From Palsa-504 sp963800415 (lineage in GTDB: Bacteria > Actinomycetota > Actinomycetes > Streptosporangiales > Streptosporangiaceae): DNA of 64,000 nucleotides. Positions within the stretch are counted from its first letter, which is position 1, and each line of letters starts with the position of its first letter. The position numbers were made by a program, and so were the translations under genes. Below are positions 1 through 8,812 of this stretch, piece after piece. Where the stretch lies: NCBI GenBank assembly GCA_963800415.1, contig CAWDBS010000074.1:62001-126000 (forward strand). The letters are read 5' to 3'. The notes beneath the pieces are model-generated. The model was not told where the DNA came from, ran no database searches, and saw nothing but the letters and a program-made list of their open reading frames with translations.

Positions 1-234
1 CCCCACCAGGTCCGCCGCGATGGCCCGCAGGCCCGCGTCCGCGAGCACCGGCATGACCTTGCGGTACAGGAACGACCAGCTCGGCTCCCCGTGCAGCAGC
101 AGGACGGGCTCGCCGTCGGCCGGACCGGTCTCCACGTAGCCGAGCCGGAGCCCGTCGACGTCGGCGTACCGCGGCGGGTAGCCGAAATCAGGCAGGTCGG
201 CAAAACGGTCCTCGGGAGTACGCAGCACCTTCAT
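1..234 (-). CDS. Haloalkane dehalogenase-like alpha/beta hydrolase, N-terminal part
   Basis: Only the first 78 codons lie in the window; the gene continues past position 1. The ATG at 232-234 opens a reading frame with the cap-strand region of subfamily-I haloalkane dehalogenases. The oxyanion-hole motif HGEPSW is visible at about residues 49-54, followed by SFLYRKVMPVL. Family members hydrolyse carbon-halogen or related bonds with an Asp nucleophile, but that residue lies outside the window, so true dehalogenase activity cannot be confirmed; an epoxide hydrolase or other alpha/beta hydrolase is possible. It runs in the same direction as the MOSC fusion gene, about 60 bases downstream of that gene's stop. 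Confidence 0.75.
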   Translation of the reverse strand, partial: MKVLRTPEDRFADLPDFGYPPRYADVDGLRLGYVETGPADGEPVLLLHGEPSWSFLYRKVMPVLADAGLRAIAADLVG

Positions 235-293
235 GCCGCCATGCTGTCATGGACGTGGCCCGTACAGCGCCCCGCTTCGATACCCCATGTGAG

Positions 294-2072
294 TCACAGG
301 TCCAGGACCAGGTCGCCGGACGGCTGGGAGCAGCAGATCAGGGCGCTGCCTTCGGCGGGCTCGTCTACCGGGTCGGGGGCGTAGCGGACCGTTCCGGACA
401 TCAGGTCGGTCTCGCAGGTGTGGCAGACGCCGGTCCGGCAGGACCAGCGGACCGGGACGTCGCAGGCTTCGGCCAGCTCGAGCAGGCTGCCGTAGGAGGC
501 GCCCCAGCGGACGGTCAGGCCGCTGCGCGCGAACGCGATCTCCGGGCCGTCGCCGGGCGACCCGGCGGGCGGGTGCGGCGGACGGGTGCCCGCGTGCGCG
601 ATGCCCGGCGTCTGGGCGGGTGCGGCTCCGAAGATCTCAGTATGCACGCGAGAGCCGTCAACACCCAGGTCCACCAGGGCGGCGGACAGCTCGGCCATGA
701 ACGCGGCCGGGCCGCAGATGTACGCGTCGGCGTCACCCGGCAGACCGAGCCCGGCCAGCACGGACGCCGAGAGGCGTCCCGCCATCTGGTAGTCGCGGCC
801 CGGAACCTCGCCGGGGCCCGGGCGGCTGTAGCAGACGTACCGGTGGCCGTGAGCCAGCGTGGCCAGCAGGGACCGCGACTCCTCGGCGAACGGCTCCTCG
901 GCCCGGCTGCGGGCGCCGTGCAGCCACCAGACGTCGCGGCCGGCCCCGCCGGCGGCCAGGGCGTGCAGCATGGCCAGCACCGGGGTCGCCCCGACGCCCG
1001 CGCTGATCAGCAGGACCGGCCTGTCCCCCGGCTGGAGGACGAACGTGCCGCGGGGCGCGGCTACCTCCAGCCGGTCGCCGGGCCGGACCCGGGCGTGCAC
1101 GAACTGGCTGCCGGCACCGTGCGCCTCGCGCTTGACGCTGATGCGGTAAGAGCCGGCGTCCGGGGCCCCGGACAGCGAGTAGCTGCGCAGCAGCGGCCGC
1201 GCCCCGGAAACCGTATTCAGCCGCAAGGTCAGGAACTGCCCGGGCCGGGGCGGTGGCAGGGCGGTCCCGCCGGGATCGGCCAGGTACACCGAGATCACCG
1301 AGTCGCTCTCCGGGTTCACCGCGGTCACCGCCAGCGGGCGGAATCCCGGCCAGGCCGGCGGCGGGCTGACCGCGGCCAGCCCCGCGTTGCCCGTGGCACC
1401 GCCGGGCGCCTCGACCTGGTCGGCCATGGCCCGGAACGAGGCTTTCCAGCCGTCGGGCAGTGCCGGGATGCGCAGCGCGCTCAGCACCCGCTCGCGGGCG
1501 TGCCCGGGCAGGTAGAGCAGGCCGTCGACCTCGGCGACGGTCATCGCCTCCGGCCCCGCGGCCACCCGGACGATCTCATCCCCGGCCCGGACGGCGCCCT
1601 CGCGGAGCACCCGGAAGTAGAAGCCAGGCCGGTGGTGGGAGACCAGCATCGATGGCATCCGCGGCTCGTTCATCCGGATCCCGACCCGGTAACACGTCAC
1701 CCGCGGCTGGGTCACCTCGAACAGGGCCTCGCCGATCTGGTAGCGGTCACCGATGCACACCTGGTCGTCGGCCAGGCCGCTGACCGTGAAGTTCTCGCCG
1801 AACTGGCCGTACTCGAAATCATCGCGGCCCAGCTGGCCCTGCCAGTACCGGTAGGACTCCACCTGGTACACGAACACCGCACGGTGCTCACCGCCGTGCC
1901 CGGCCAGATCACCTTGCCCGTCCCCGTCGATGTTCAGCCGCCGGACCTGGCTCGGCCCGTCTACCGGCCGCTTCCAGATCGCGGTACGCACCGTCTGCCC
2001 GTGCCAGGCCACGTCCTGCGGCAGGCCCACGTTGACCGACAGCAGGCGGCCAGCCCGCGGATCCGCGGTCAC
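294..2072 (-). CDS. MOSC domain / FAD-NAD reductase / 2Fe-2S ferredoxin fusion protein
   Basis: A 592-residue cytosolic redox protein with three modules. Residues 1 to about 215 form a MOSC domain (sulfur-carrier fold related to YiiM), including the Cys of PRVTCYRVG. Residues of about 235-470 are a ferredoxin-reductase module: RSYSLS is the FAD-binding motif and ISAGVGATPVLAML the nucleotide-binding glycine loop. The C-terminal 2Fe-2S domain carries CRTGVCHTC and a last Cys in LICCS. The GTG start at 2070-2072 follows an AGGAG site. MOSC proteins act on sulfur or N-hydroxylated compounds; the built-in reductase suggests an electron supply to that site. The actual substrate is unknown. Confidence 0.85.
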   Translation of the reverse strand: MTADPRAGRLLSVNVGLPQDVAWHGQTVRTAIWKRPVDGPSQVRRLNIDGDGQGDLAGHGGEHRAVFVYQVESYRYWQGQLGRDDFEYGQFGENFTVSGLADDQVCIGDRYQIGEALFEVTQPRVTCYRVGIRMNEPRMPSMLVSHHRPGFYFRVLREGAVRAGDEIVRVAAGPEAMTVAEVDGLLYLPGHARERVLSALRIPALPDGWKASFRAMADQVEAPGGATGNAGLAAVSPPPAWPGFRPLAVTAVNPESDSVISVYLADPGGTALPPPRPGQFLTLRLNTVSGARPLLRSYSLSGAPDAGSYRISVKREAHGAGSQFVHARVRPGDRLEVAAPRGTFVLQPGDRPVLLISAGVGATPVLAMLHALAAGGAGRDVWWLHGARSRAEEPFAEESRSLLATLAHGHRYVCYSRPGPGEVPGRDYQMAGRLSASVLAGLGLPGDADAYICGPAAFMAELSAALVDLGVDGSRVHTEIFGAAPAQTPGIAHAGTRPPHPPAGSPGDGPEIAFARSGLTVRWGASYGSLLELAEACDVPVRWSCRTGVCHTCETDLMSGTVRYAPDPVDEPAEGSALICCSQPSGDLVLDL

Positions 2073-2089
2073 TGGTTCTCCTGTCCTTG

Positions 2090-3262
2090 TCAGCCCGAGC
2101 GAGCCAATTCCGCATACAGATCGGCGGTCTGGGCGGCAATGGCGGGCCAGCCGAATTCCGCCACCGCGCGCTTGCGGCCCGCCTGACCCATCGCCTCGGC
2201 CCGGTCGGGGTCACGCAGCAGGGCGTTCAGCGCGGCCGCGAGCGCCTCCGGCTCGCCGGGCGGCGCCAGCAGCCCGGTCTCGCCCTCGGCGACCACCTCG
2301 GGAATCCCGCCGGTGCGGGACCCCACCACCGCGGTCCCGCACGCCATGGCCTCCAGGTTCACGATGCCGAGCGGCTCGTACACCGACGGGCAGGCGAACA
2401 CCGTGGCGTGCGTGAGCAGCTGGATGACCTCGGACTTGGGCAGCATCTCCGGGATCCACACCACGCCGGAGCGAGAAGCGCGCAGGCCGTTCACCAGCCC
2501 GGTCACCTCGGCCTCCAGCTCCGCTGTGTCGGCCTGGCCCGCGCACAGCACCAGCTGAGCCTCGGGGGTCAGCCCGGACGCGGCGTGCAGCAGCACGGGC
2601 AGGCCCTTTTGCCGGGTGATCCGGCCGACGAAAATCACGTAAGGACGGCTCTTGTCGATTCCGTAGCGGTCAAGCACCTCGGTGTCCGGGTCAGGCCGGT
2701 ATTCACTGGTGTCTATGCCGTTGCGTATCACCCGGATCCGTTCGGGAGAAATCTCGGGGTAAGCGGTCATGATGTCGGCCCGCATGCCCTCCGAGACCGC
2801 CACTACGGCGGCGGCCGAGGTCGCCGCCACCCGCTCGCACCAGGAGGAGACCGTGTACCCGCCCCCCAGCTGTTCGGCCTTCCACGGCCGCAGGACCTCC
2901 AGCGAGTGCATCGTGACCACGTGCGGGATGTCGTAGAGCATGGCCGCCAGGTGGCCGGCCAGGTTCGCGTACCAGGTATGCGAATGGACCAGCTGCGCGG
3001 ACCCCACGGCGGCGGCCATGGACAGGTCGGTGGACACCACGCGCAGCGCCTGGTTCGCGTCGGCCAGCAGGTCCCACGGCCGGTGCGCGACGGCGTCCGG
3101 GCGGTCCTGGCCCTGGCAGTGCACGGTGAGATCGACTAGCGATGCCAGCTCGCGCGCCAGGTAGGTGACGTGCACGCCCGCGCCGCCGTACACCTCAGGC
3201 GGGTACTCGCGGGTCAGCAGCGCGACCCTGAGGGCGGCGCCTCGGCGCGCTCCCGGAGACAC
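2090..3262 (-). CDS. glgM: GlgM/GlgA-type GT4 glycosyltransferase (glycogen or maltose-1-phosphate synthase)
   Basis: A 390-residue GT4 family enzyme. The N-terminal acceptor domain begins LTREYPPEVYGGAGVH, the usual glycogen synthase start, and the donor-binding half has FVGRITRQKG and the E-x7-E motif YEPLGIVNLEAMACG. Actinobacterial members of this length use ADP-glucose to make alpha-maltose-1-phosphate for the GlgE glucan pathway, or extend glucan. The gene follows glgC on the same strand with a 12-base gap, so one mRNA can supply both ADP-glucose and its consumer. GTG at 3260-3262 is used as start; it places the glycine loop at the usual distance. Confidence 0.92.
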   Translation of the reverse strand: MSPGARRGAALRVALLTREYPPEVYGGAGVHVTYLARELASLVDLTVHCQGQDRPDAVAHRPWDLLADANQALRVVSTDLSMAAAVGSAQLVHSHTWYANLAGHLAAMLYDIPHVVTMHSLEVLRPWKAEQLGGGYTVSSWCERVAATSAAAVVAVSEGMRADIMTAYPEISPERIRVIRNGIDTSEYRPDPDTEVLDRYGIDKSRPYVIFVGRITRQKGLPVLLHAASGLTPEAQLVLCAGQADTAELEAEVTGLVNGLRASRSGVVWIPEMLPKSEVIQLLTHATVFACPSVYEPLGIVNLEAMACGTAVVGSRTGGIPEVVAEGETGLLAPPGEPEALAAALNALLRDPDRAEAMGQAGRKRAVAEFGWPAIAAQTADLYAELARSG

Positions 3263-3274
3263 CGAGCTGCTCGG

Positions 3275-4513
3275 TCACGGCACGACCTCCTGGCCCTTGC
3301 CCACCACGGTGATGCCGCCTGCCGAGACCACGAAGCCGCGCGCCCTGTCGTGCTCCTTGTCCACCCCGACCTGCGCCCACTCCGGCACGATGACGTTCTT
3401 GTCGATGATCGCGTTGCGGACCACCGCGTGCCGGCCGATCTTGGTGTTGTGCAGCAGCACCGACCGCTCGACGGTGGCCCAGCTGTTCACCCGCACCCCG
3501 GGCGAGAGCACGGACTGGCGCACCAGGCCCCCGGAGACGATGACGCCGTTGCTGACCAGGCTGTCGATCGCGCGGCCCACCCGGTCACCCGCGTCGTGCA
3601 CGAACTTAGCGGGCGGCAGCGACGGGATGTGAGTGAGGATCGGCCAGCGGTCGTTGTACAGGTTGAACGCCGGCGTCACCGCCCACAGGTCCATGTGCGC
3701 GTCGAAGTAGGCGTCGAGCGAGCCGACGTCACGCCAGTAGCCGACATCCTGCGCAGACGCGCCGGGCACCTGGTTGAGCGCGAAGTCATACGCCTGCGCG
3801 CAGCCGTCCCGCACCAGCATCGGGATGATGTTGCCGCCGATGTCGTGCCGGCTCGAGTCGTCGTCGGCGTCCTTGCGCAGCGCGTCCACCAGCACGTTGG
3901 TGTCGAACACGTAGTTGCCCATCGACGCATAGCACATCCCCGGGTTGCCGGGCATGGGCGGCGGGTCGGCGGGCTTCTCCAGGAACGCCTCCACCGTTCG
4001 CCCGTCCTTGCCGACCCGAACGATGCCGAACGCGGAGGCCTCCTCCCGCGGCACCGGGATGGCCGCCACGGTCACCCCGGCCCCGTGGGTCACGTGGTGG
4101 TCGATCATCTGCTGCGGGTCCATCCGGTACACGTGATCGGCGCCGACCACCATCACGATGTCCGGTTCCTCGTCGTTGATCAGGTTCATCGACTGGAAGA
4201 TCGCGTCCGCCGAGCCGGTGTACCAGTGCGGGCCGAGCCGCTGCTGGGCCGGCACCGGCGTCACGTAGTTGCCGAGCAGGGCGCTCATCCGCCACGTGGT
4301 CGAGATGTGCCGGTCCAGGCTATGGCTCTTGTACTGGGTCAGCACGCACATCTTGCGGACGCCGCCGTTGGCCAGGTTGGAGAGCGCGAAGTCGATCAGC
4401 CGGTAAAGACCCCCGAACGGGACGGCGGGTTTCGCCCGGTCCGCGGTCAGCGGGCTGAGGCGGGTTCCGGCACCCCCGGCGAGCACGATTCCCAGGACTG
4501 ACGGCTGGGTCAT
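3275..4513 (-). CDS. glgC: Glucose-1-phosphate adenylyltransferase
   Basis: GlgC makes ADP-glucose from ATP and glucose-1-phosphate, the committed step of bacterial glycogen and GlgE-pathway glucan synthesis. The 412-residue length is normal. The nucleotidyltransferase signature LAGGAGTRLSPLT is at residues 11-23, with the sugar-phosphate motif FLEKPADPP near 180 and a C-terminal left-handed beta-helix (GVRVNSWATVERSVLLHNTKIGRHAVVRN repeats, read in hexads). The ATG at 4511-4513 has a strong GAGGAGG site 8 bases upstream. glgM follows immediately in the same direction. Confidence 0.96.
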   Translation of the reverse strand: MTQPSVLGIVLAGGAGTRLSPLTADRAKPAVPFGGLYRLIDFALSNLANGGVRKMCVLTQYKSHSLDRHISTTWRMSALLGNYVTPVPAQQRLGPHWYTGSADAIFQSMNLINDEEPDIVMVVGADHVYRMDPQQMIDHHVTHGAGVTVAAIPVPREEASAFGIVRVGKDGRTVEAFLEKPADPPPMPGNPGMCYASMGNYVFDTNVLVDALRKDADDDSSRHDIGGNIIPMLVRDGCAQAYDFALNQVPGASAQDVGYWRDVGSLDAYFDAHMDLWAVTPAFNLYNDRWPILTHIPSLPPAKFVHDAGDRVGRAIDSLVSNGVIVSGGLVRQSVLSPGVRVNSWATVERSVLLHNTKIGRHAVVRNAIIDKNVIVPEWAQVGVDKEHDRARGFVVSAGGITVVGKGQEVVP

Positions 4514-4557
4514 GTCCGGTCCTCCTCAGACGCTTGCTGCCGATATCGTGCGGCGGC

Positions 4558-5745
4558 TTAAGAGCCATGCTCCCGCGTATCGGGTGAAACAGGGAAGAGA
4601 TCACCCTGCTGGATCACCGGATCTTCCGGCTCGGGCGGCGGGGCGGTGGCCTGCCAAGCCTCCCTGACCAGTACCTGCAGCGCGCCGGCCAGGGGGATGG
4701 CCAGCAGCGCCGCGACGAAACCGCCGAACAGCCCCCCGACCAGGCTGCCCAGCGAGGCGCCGACCAGCACCGCGATCAGCACAAGCAGCGGGCTGATCCG
4801 CACCGTCTTGCTCATGATCACCGGGTTCAGGATGTGGTTCTCGACCTGCTGGTAGGTGAGGAAGACGATCGTGGTGACGATGCCCGCGGTAAGGGAATGG
4901 GTGAAAGCGAACAGCGCGGTGGGGATGCCCGCCAGCGCCCCGCCGATCATCGGCAGGAAGTCCACCAGGGCGACCCACAGCCCCCACAGGAGCGGGTACG
5001 GGACGCCGAGGATCATCAGCGTCACGAACACCACGATTCCAGCGATGAGCGAGGTCAGGAAGTTGCCCAGCATGTACCCGGCGACGGCCCGGTTCACGTC
5101 GGCGGAAATCCGGGTGGTTGTGGCGGCGCGGGCCGGCGTCATCTGGCCCAGGATCCAGCGCCGCATCTTCGGGCCCTCGAGGAGCAGGAGCAGGACCAGG
5201 ATGAAGATCGTGGCCAGCTCGATGAGCAGGGAAAGGGCACCCGCGCCGATGGTCAGGGCAGGCTTGCTGAGCGACTGAGCGTAGTTCACCAGCTTGGGCG
5301 TGTTCCGCTGTACCCAGTTCTGGATGTGGTACCTGGTGACGAGGTGGCCGATCCAGCCCCGGCCGTGCTGCGCGTTCGCCACGTAGGTCGGCAACTGGTC
5401 GGACAGGTGGGTGATGCCGTTTACCAGCGGATACCCGAACGCTATGGCCAGGCCGATGAAGACCAGCCCCGCCAGGATGGTGACGATGGTGACGGCGACG
5501 CCCCGGCGCGGGAATAGCCGCTGCTGCAAGAGGTTCACGATCGGGTTGAGCAGCAGCGCGACGAACCCGGCCACGACTATCAGCAGCAGGATGGTCCGGA
5601 TCCGGTAGATCAGCTGCCCGGCCAGGTACGTGGCCGCCACCACCGCGACCGTGGTGACGATCGTCCGCAGCGGGACGTGCCGTTTTTCGGCGGCCCACCA
5701 CAGGCGTGCTAGCCGGCCTCGGGGCGGCGGCGGATCCTCCTTCAC
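4558..5745 (-). CDS. AI-2E family (PerM-type) membrane protein
   Basis: About 395 residues with the AI-2E/PerM layout: two N-terminal membrane helices, a soluble loop, then five or six helices including the conserved glycine-rich GGALAGIPTAL and the NHILNPVIMSK segment (about residues 300-310). Members export small molecules or ions; the autoinducer name is historical and the substrate here is unknown. The frame is open up to 5838, but the GTG at 5743-5745 gives the family length, and the upstream extension is Arg-rich and unlike the family. It is the 5'-most gene before glgC on this strand, with a 44-base gap. Confidence 0.88.
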   Translation of the reverse strand: MKEDPPPPRGRLARLWWAAEKRHVPLRTIVTTVAVVAATYLAGQLIYRIRTILLLIVVAGFVALLLNPIVNLLQQRLFPRRGVAVTIVTILAGLVFIGLAIAFGYPLVNGITHLSDQLPTYVANAQHGRGWIGHLVTRYHIQNWVQRNTPKLVNYAQSLSKPALTIGAGALSLLIELATIFILVLLLLLEGPKMRRWILGQMTPARAATTTRISADVNRAVAGYMLGNFLTSLIAGIVVFVTLMILGVPYPLLWGLWVALVDFLPMIGGALAGIPTALFAFTHSLTAGIVTTIVFLTYQQVENHILNPVIMSKTVRISPLLVLIAVLVGASLGSLVGGLFGGFVAALLAIPLAGALQVLVREAWQATAPPPEPEDPVIQQGDLFPVSPDTREHGS

Positions 5746-5826
5746 GTGACCAGCATGCCAGGTCCCGCGGCGATCATGCGGCCGGCCCGATCGAGGTCCA
5801 CGGTGCCTCCGCGGGAACGCTAGTGA

Positions 5827-5855
5827 TTGACGGTTCACTAATGTGGTACTATACG
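5827..5855 (+). promoter_or_regulatory. Sigma70-type promoter for the enoyl-CoA hydratase gene
   Basis: TTGACG at 5827-5832 and TATACG at 5850-5855 are separated by 17 bases, close to the principal actinobacterial promoter consensus. The start codon lies about 70 bases downstream. This is pattern recognition only; no transcript data. Confidence 0.5.
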
Positions 5856-5924
5856 GGCCCGACCACCGCTTTGGGGCACTGTCAGATCAGTGAGAATCGC
5901 TGCTAGAGCGGATGGAGTAGTGCG

Positions 5925-6677
5925 TTGACGGACGCGGTCAGCTACCGGGTGACCAACGGCGTCGCCTGGCTCACCATCGAGCGGCCCGAGGCGCGCAACG
6001 CGCTCAACGCGGCCGCGCGGGCGGGCTTGTACGCCGGGGTGCGGCGCTTCAACGAGGACGACAGCGCCAAGGTCCTGGTGCTTACCGGCGCCGGGGAGAA
6101 GGCGTTCTGCGCCGGCGGCGACCTGAAAGAGATGGCCGACACCTCCCTGACCGTGCCGCCGCCCGATTTCGTGCCCCAGTTCGGCCGCAACATCGAGGTC
6201 GTCAAGCCGACGATCGCCGCGGTGAACGGCGTGGCCTGGGCCGGCGGGTTCCTGCTCACCCAGTCTTGCGACCTGTGCATCGCCGCGGACAGCGCGACGT
6301 TCGCCATCAGCGAGGTGAAGGTGGGGCGCGGCGCTCCGTGGGCCGCGCCGCTGTCCTGGCTCATCCCGCCCCGGATCGCGCTGCAGATACTGCTCACCGG
6401 CGACCCGCTCACTGCCCGGCGGGCCTACGAGATCGGGCTGGTCAACGAGGTCGTGCCGCTCGCGGATCTGCGCACGCGAACGCAGCAGGTGGCGGAGCGG
6501 ATCGCCGCGAACGCTCCGCTGTCCGTGCTGGCCGCCAAGCGGACGGCGTACCTGTCCAGGCCGGATCTGTTCGACGAGGCCGAACGGATCTGGGCGCCTG
6601 TCTACCACAGCGCCGACGCCCAGGAAGGGCCGGCCGCGTTCCGCGACAAGCGGCCGCCGGTGTGGACCGGACGCTGA
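5925..6677 (+). CDS. Enoyl-CoA hydratase/isomerase family protein
   Basis: A 250-residue crotonase-fold enzyme. The oxyanion-hole segments are FCAGGDLKEM (about residue 64) and the GVAWAGGFLL region (about 105). The second position that usually carries a catalytic Glu reads EVKVGRGAPWAAPLSWL, with a Glu at the start and a Gly/Arg pair where hydratases carry the first acid, so the reaction may be isomerase, hydratase or other CoA chemistry. Start is TTG at 5925-5927, with a GGAG site 8 bases before it; the preceding GTG leads at once to a stop. Transcribed alone, divergent from the AI-2E family gene. Confidence 0.9.
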   Translation: MTDAVSYRVTNGVAWLTIERPEARNALNAAARAGLYAGVRRFNEDDSAKVLVLTGAGEKAFCAGGDLKEMADTSLTVPPPDFVPQFGRNIEVVKPTIAAVNGVAWAGGFLLTQSCDLCIAADSATFAISEVKVGRGAPWAAPLSWLIPPRIALQILLTGDPLTARRAYEIGLVNEVVPLADLRTRTQQVAERIAANAPLSVLAAKRTAYLSRPDLFDEAERIWAPVYHSADAQEGPAAFRDKRPPVWTGR

Positions 6678-6760
6678 GCTAGACCGAGCGACCCGCGGCA
6701 ACCACCTCTTGGGCCGCTCTTGGAGAACTCTTAACCCGGGTCCTGCTCTGATCACCACTC

Positions 6761-7281
6761 ATGCGCAACAGAACTGAGCTTCCCTGGGAGCAGCCGGGCG
6801 CGGCGCGCGAGGTGGCGCCCGCGCGAGGTGGGCCCGCGCGAGGTGGGCCCGCGCGAGGTGGGCCCGCGCGAGGTGGGACTGCGCCGCCTTTCCCGCCTGA
6901 CCTGGCGGGCCACCCAGCTGAGCGCGGTCACGGCGGTCGGCTTCGCGGCCCTGTTCGCTCGCACCGCGCCTGCCCAGACCCAGGCCGGCAACACAACGGC
7001 GGCGCCTGCCGCCACGACGTCCTCTCCCGCGGCCGCCCCGTCAAGTACCTCTCCGGGCAAGGCCCATCGCAAGCGGGCCCGCGCGACCGCCTCGGCCACG
7101 CGGCCGGCTCCCGCAGGCCGCCGTGCAGGTGGCGGCCAAGGCCAGCCCGACGGCCGCCGCGGCGCCCTCCAGGTCGGCCACGCTCGCCCCGCCGGCCACC
7201 GCCCCGGCGGCGGCCCCGCCGCCGAGCTCCGCCCCCGCTCCGGCGCCGACTGTCTCCAGCGCGTCACACGGGGGAGGCTGA
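6761..7281 (+). pseudogene. Signal-anchored Ala/Pro-rich protein, first gene of the electron-transfer operon, apparent frameshifts
   Basis: The ATG at 6761 opens a short leader that runs into a tandem repeat; the repeat's first unit is one base longer than the rest and breaks the frame. After it comes a basic stretch and a membrane or signal segment (TQLSAVTAVGFAALFA), then a long Ala/Pro/Ser/Thr tail with a second frame change between about 7083 and 7111. The tail ends ...TVSSASHGGG at a TGA (7279-7281) that shares its A with the apbE start. In comparable operons this position encodes a membrane-anchored FMN-binding protein that ApbE flavinylates. No FMN-binding domain or SGAT-like acceptor motif is visible, so either it was deleted or this is only an anchor. 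Low complexity makes the exact frame uncertain. Confidence 0.5.
6807..6877 (+). repeat. 15-bp tandem repeat (GCGAGGTGGGCCCGC), about 4.6 units
   Basis: Unit 1 (6807-6822) is 16 bases, units 2-4 (6823-6837, 6838-6852, 6853-6867) are exact 15-mers, and a 10-base partial unit follows. Each unit encodes Gly-Pro-Arg-Glu-Val in one frame and contains both an AGG ribosome-site-like core and a GTG, so every unit could act as an alternative start. The extra base in unit 1 shifts the upstream ATG out of frame. Confidence 0.9.
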
Positions 7282-8222
7282 TGCCGTCGGCCGCCACGGC
7301 GGTCGCGGCGCGCACCTTCCCGGCACTGGGCACCTTCGCGACCCTGCTGGTCGCCGACCCAGACGCGCTCGGCGCAGCGCACCAGCTGCTCAGCGCGGAG
7401 CTTGACGCGATAGACGCGGCCTGCTCGCGGTTCCGGGGCGATTCGGAGCTCTGGCGGGTCAACCACGCGCGCGGCCGCCCGGTCCCGGTCAGCCGGCTCT
7501 TCGCGGATGCACTGGCCGTCGCCCTGGACGCGGCCGTACTCACCGACGGAGACGTGGACCCTACCTGCGGGCGGAGCCTGGTCAGGCTCGGCTACGACCG
7601 GGACTTCGCCCAGGCCCGCCAGCAGACAGGCCCCCTGCGCCAGCCGCCGATGCCCGCTGGCGGCTGGCGCCGGGTCGAACTCGACCGCAGTCAGCCGACG
7701 GTGCGGGTCCCGGCGGGAATCCTGCTCGACCTGGGCGCCACCGCCAAGGCGCTGGCCGCGGACCGGGCGGCGGCCGCCATCCAGGCCGCCATGGGCTGCG
7801 GCGTCCTGGTTAACCTCGGCGGCGACATCCGGGTGGCCGGGGACCCCCCGGACGGCGGCTGGCGGATCGGTATCGCCGACGACGCGGGTTTCGACGCCAG
7901 CACAACCAGCATCGAGCCCCGTCAGGTGGTCATGGTCAGCGACGGCGGCCTGGCCACGTCGAGCACCCTGGGACGTGCCTGGCGGCGCGGCCGCGCCGAC
8001 CTGCACCACATCATCGAACCGGCCACCGGGCGGCCCGCCCGCTCCTGCTGGCAGACGGTAAGCGTCGCGGCCGCGAACTGCGTCGACGCAAACATCGCGA
8101 GCACCGCCGCGATCCTGCGCGGCGAGCAGGCGATCCGTTGGCTGGAGGGGCTGCTCCTGCCCGCCCGCCTGGTTCGCGACGACGGCACGGTCGTCACCGT
8201 CGCCGGCTGGCCCGGCGGCTAA
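7281..8222 (+). CDS. apbE: FAD:protein FMN transferase (ApbE family)
   Basis: ApbE enzymes use FAD to attach FMN covalently to Thr/Ser of extracytoplasmic proteins. The 313-residue protein shows the family blocks in order: CSRFRGDSELWRVN (about 46-59), VDPTCGRSLVRLGY (about 94-107), the LDLGATAKALAAD helix (about 152), GVLVNLGGDIRVAG (about 174), and HHIIEPATGRPA (about 244-255). The ATG overlaps the upstream stop and has a GGGGAGG site. No clear signal peptide is present. It is followed by heme membrane, NuoF-like and ferredoxin genes, which together suggest an electron route from NADH to a flavinylated exported protein. Confidence 0.92.
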   Translation: MPSAATAVAARTFPALGTFATLLVADPDALGAAHQLLSAELDAIDAACSRFRGDSELWRVNHARGRPVPVSRLFADALAVALDAAVLTDGDVDPTCGRSLVRLGYDRDFAQARQQTGPLRQPPMPAGGWRRVELDRSQPTVRVPAGILLDLGATAKALAADRAAAAIQAAMGCGVLVNLGGDIRVAGDPPDGGWRIGIADDAGFDASTTSIEPRQVVMVSDGGLATSSTLGRAWRRGRADLHHIIEPATGRPARSCWQTVSVAAANCVDANIASTAAILRGEQAIRWLEGLLLPARLVRDDGTVVTVAGWPGG

Positions 8223-8257
8223 CCCCGAAGGCGCCGAGGAACCGAGGACTGACCGAG

Positions 8258-8812
8258 ATGAGCTTCAACTTCCACGGACCGGGTCTGTGGTACGCCACCC
8301 GGGCGACCGGCCTGGTGACCCTGCTGCTGCTGACCGTCAGCGTGCTGCTCGGGATCCTCACGGCGGGCCGGTTCGCCGGCCAGAACTGGCCCCGGTTCCT
8401 GTCCCAGGGCCTGCACCGCAATATCTCGCTGCTGGTGCTGGCGTTCCTGGCTCTGCACGTGGGCACGACGGTCGTCGACACCTACACCGCCATCCCGCTG
8501 ACCGCCGCGTTCGTCCCGTTCGCCTCGGCCTACAAGATGGCCTGGCTGAGCCTCGGCGCGGTCGCGCTCGACCTGCTGCTGGCCCTGGTGGCGACCAGCG
8601 TGGTCCGCAAGCGGCTGGGACACCGGGCGTGGCGCCGGGTGCACTGGCTGGCCTACGCCTGCTGGCCGGTCGCGGTGGCCCACGGCCTGGGTATCGGCAC
8701 CGACCGCAGCACCAGGTGGGTGTTCGCGCTGAGCATGGTCTGCGTCCTGGCCGTGCTGGCCACCGCCGCCTGGCGGCTGGTCACCGCGGCGCGGCTGGGG
8801 CCGGCCCAGTGA
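8258..8812 (+). CDS. Ferric reductase-like heme transmembrane protein
   Basis: A 184-residue integral membrane protein of the ferric reductase-like/MsrQ type with about six predicted helices. Histidines that could ligate heme b are in LHRNISLL (about 49), LALHVGTT (about 63) and the VHWLAYACWPVAVAHGLG block (about 127-144). The ATG at 8258 follows GAGGACTGACCGAG. Its stop overlaps the next gene's GTG (GTGA), so the two are translationally coupled. Expected role: carry electrons across the membrane from the cytosolic flavoprotein/ferredoxin to an exported flavoprotein. That role is inferred from the operon. Confidence 0.88.
   Translation: MSFNFHGPGLWYATRATGLVTLLLLTVSVLLGILTAGRFAGQNWPRFLSQGLHRNISLLVLAFLALHVGTTVVDTYTAIPLTAAFVPFASAYKMAWLSLGAVALDLLLALVATSVVRKRLGHRAWRRVHWLAYACWPVAVAHGLGIGTDRSTRWVFALSMVCVLAVLATAAWRLVTAARLGPAQ

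Noticed and set aside
249..2186. Long plus-strand open frame (645 residues) opposite the MOSC fusion
   Set aside because: Its product is Arg/Gly-rich without domains, and the minus strand encodes a clear three-domain protein; it is a GC-bias shadow.
6761..7405. 214-residue Arg/Pro-rich frame starting at the ATG 6761
   Set aside because: Beyond the repeat it is a shadow; the hydrophobic anchor and Ala/Pro tail are in other frames.
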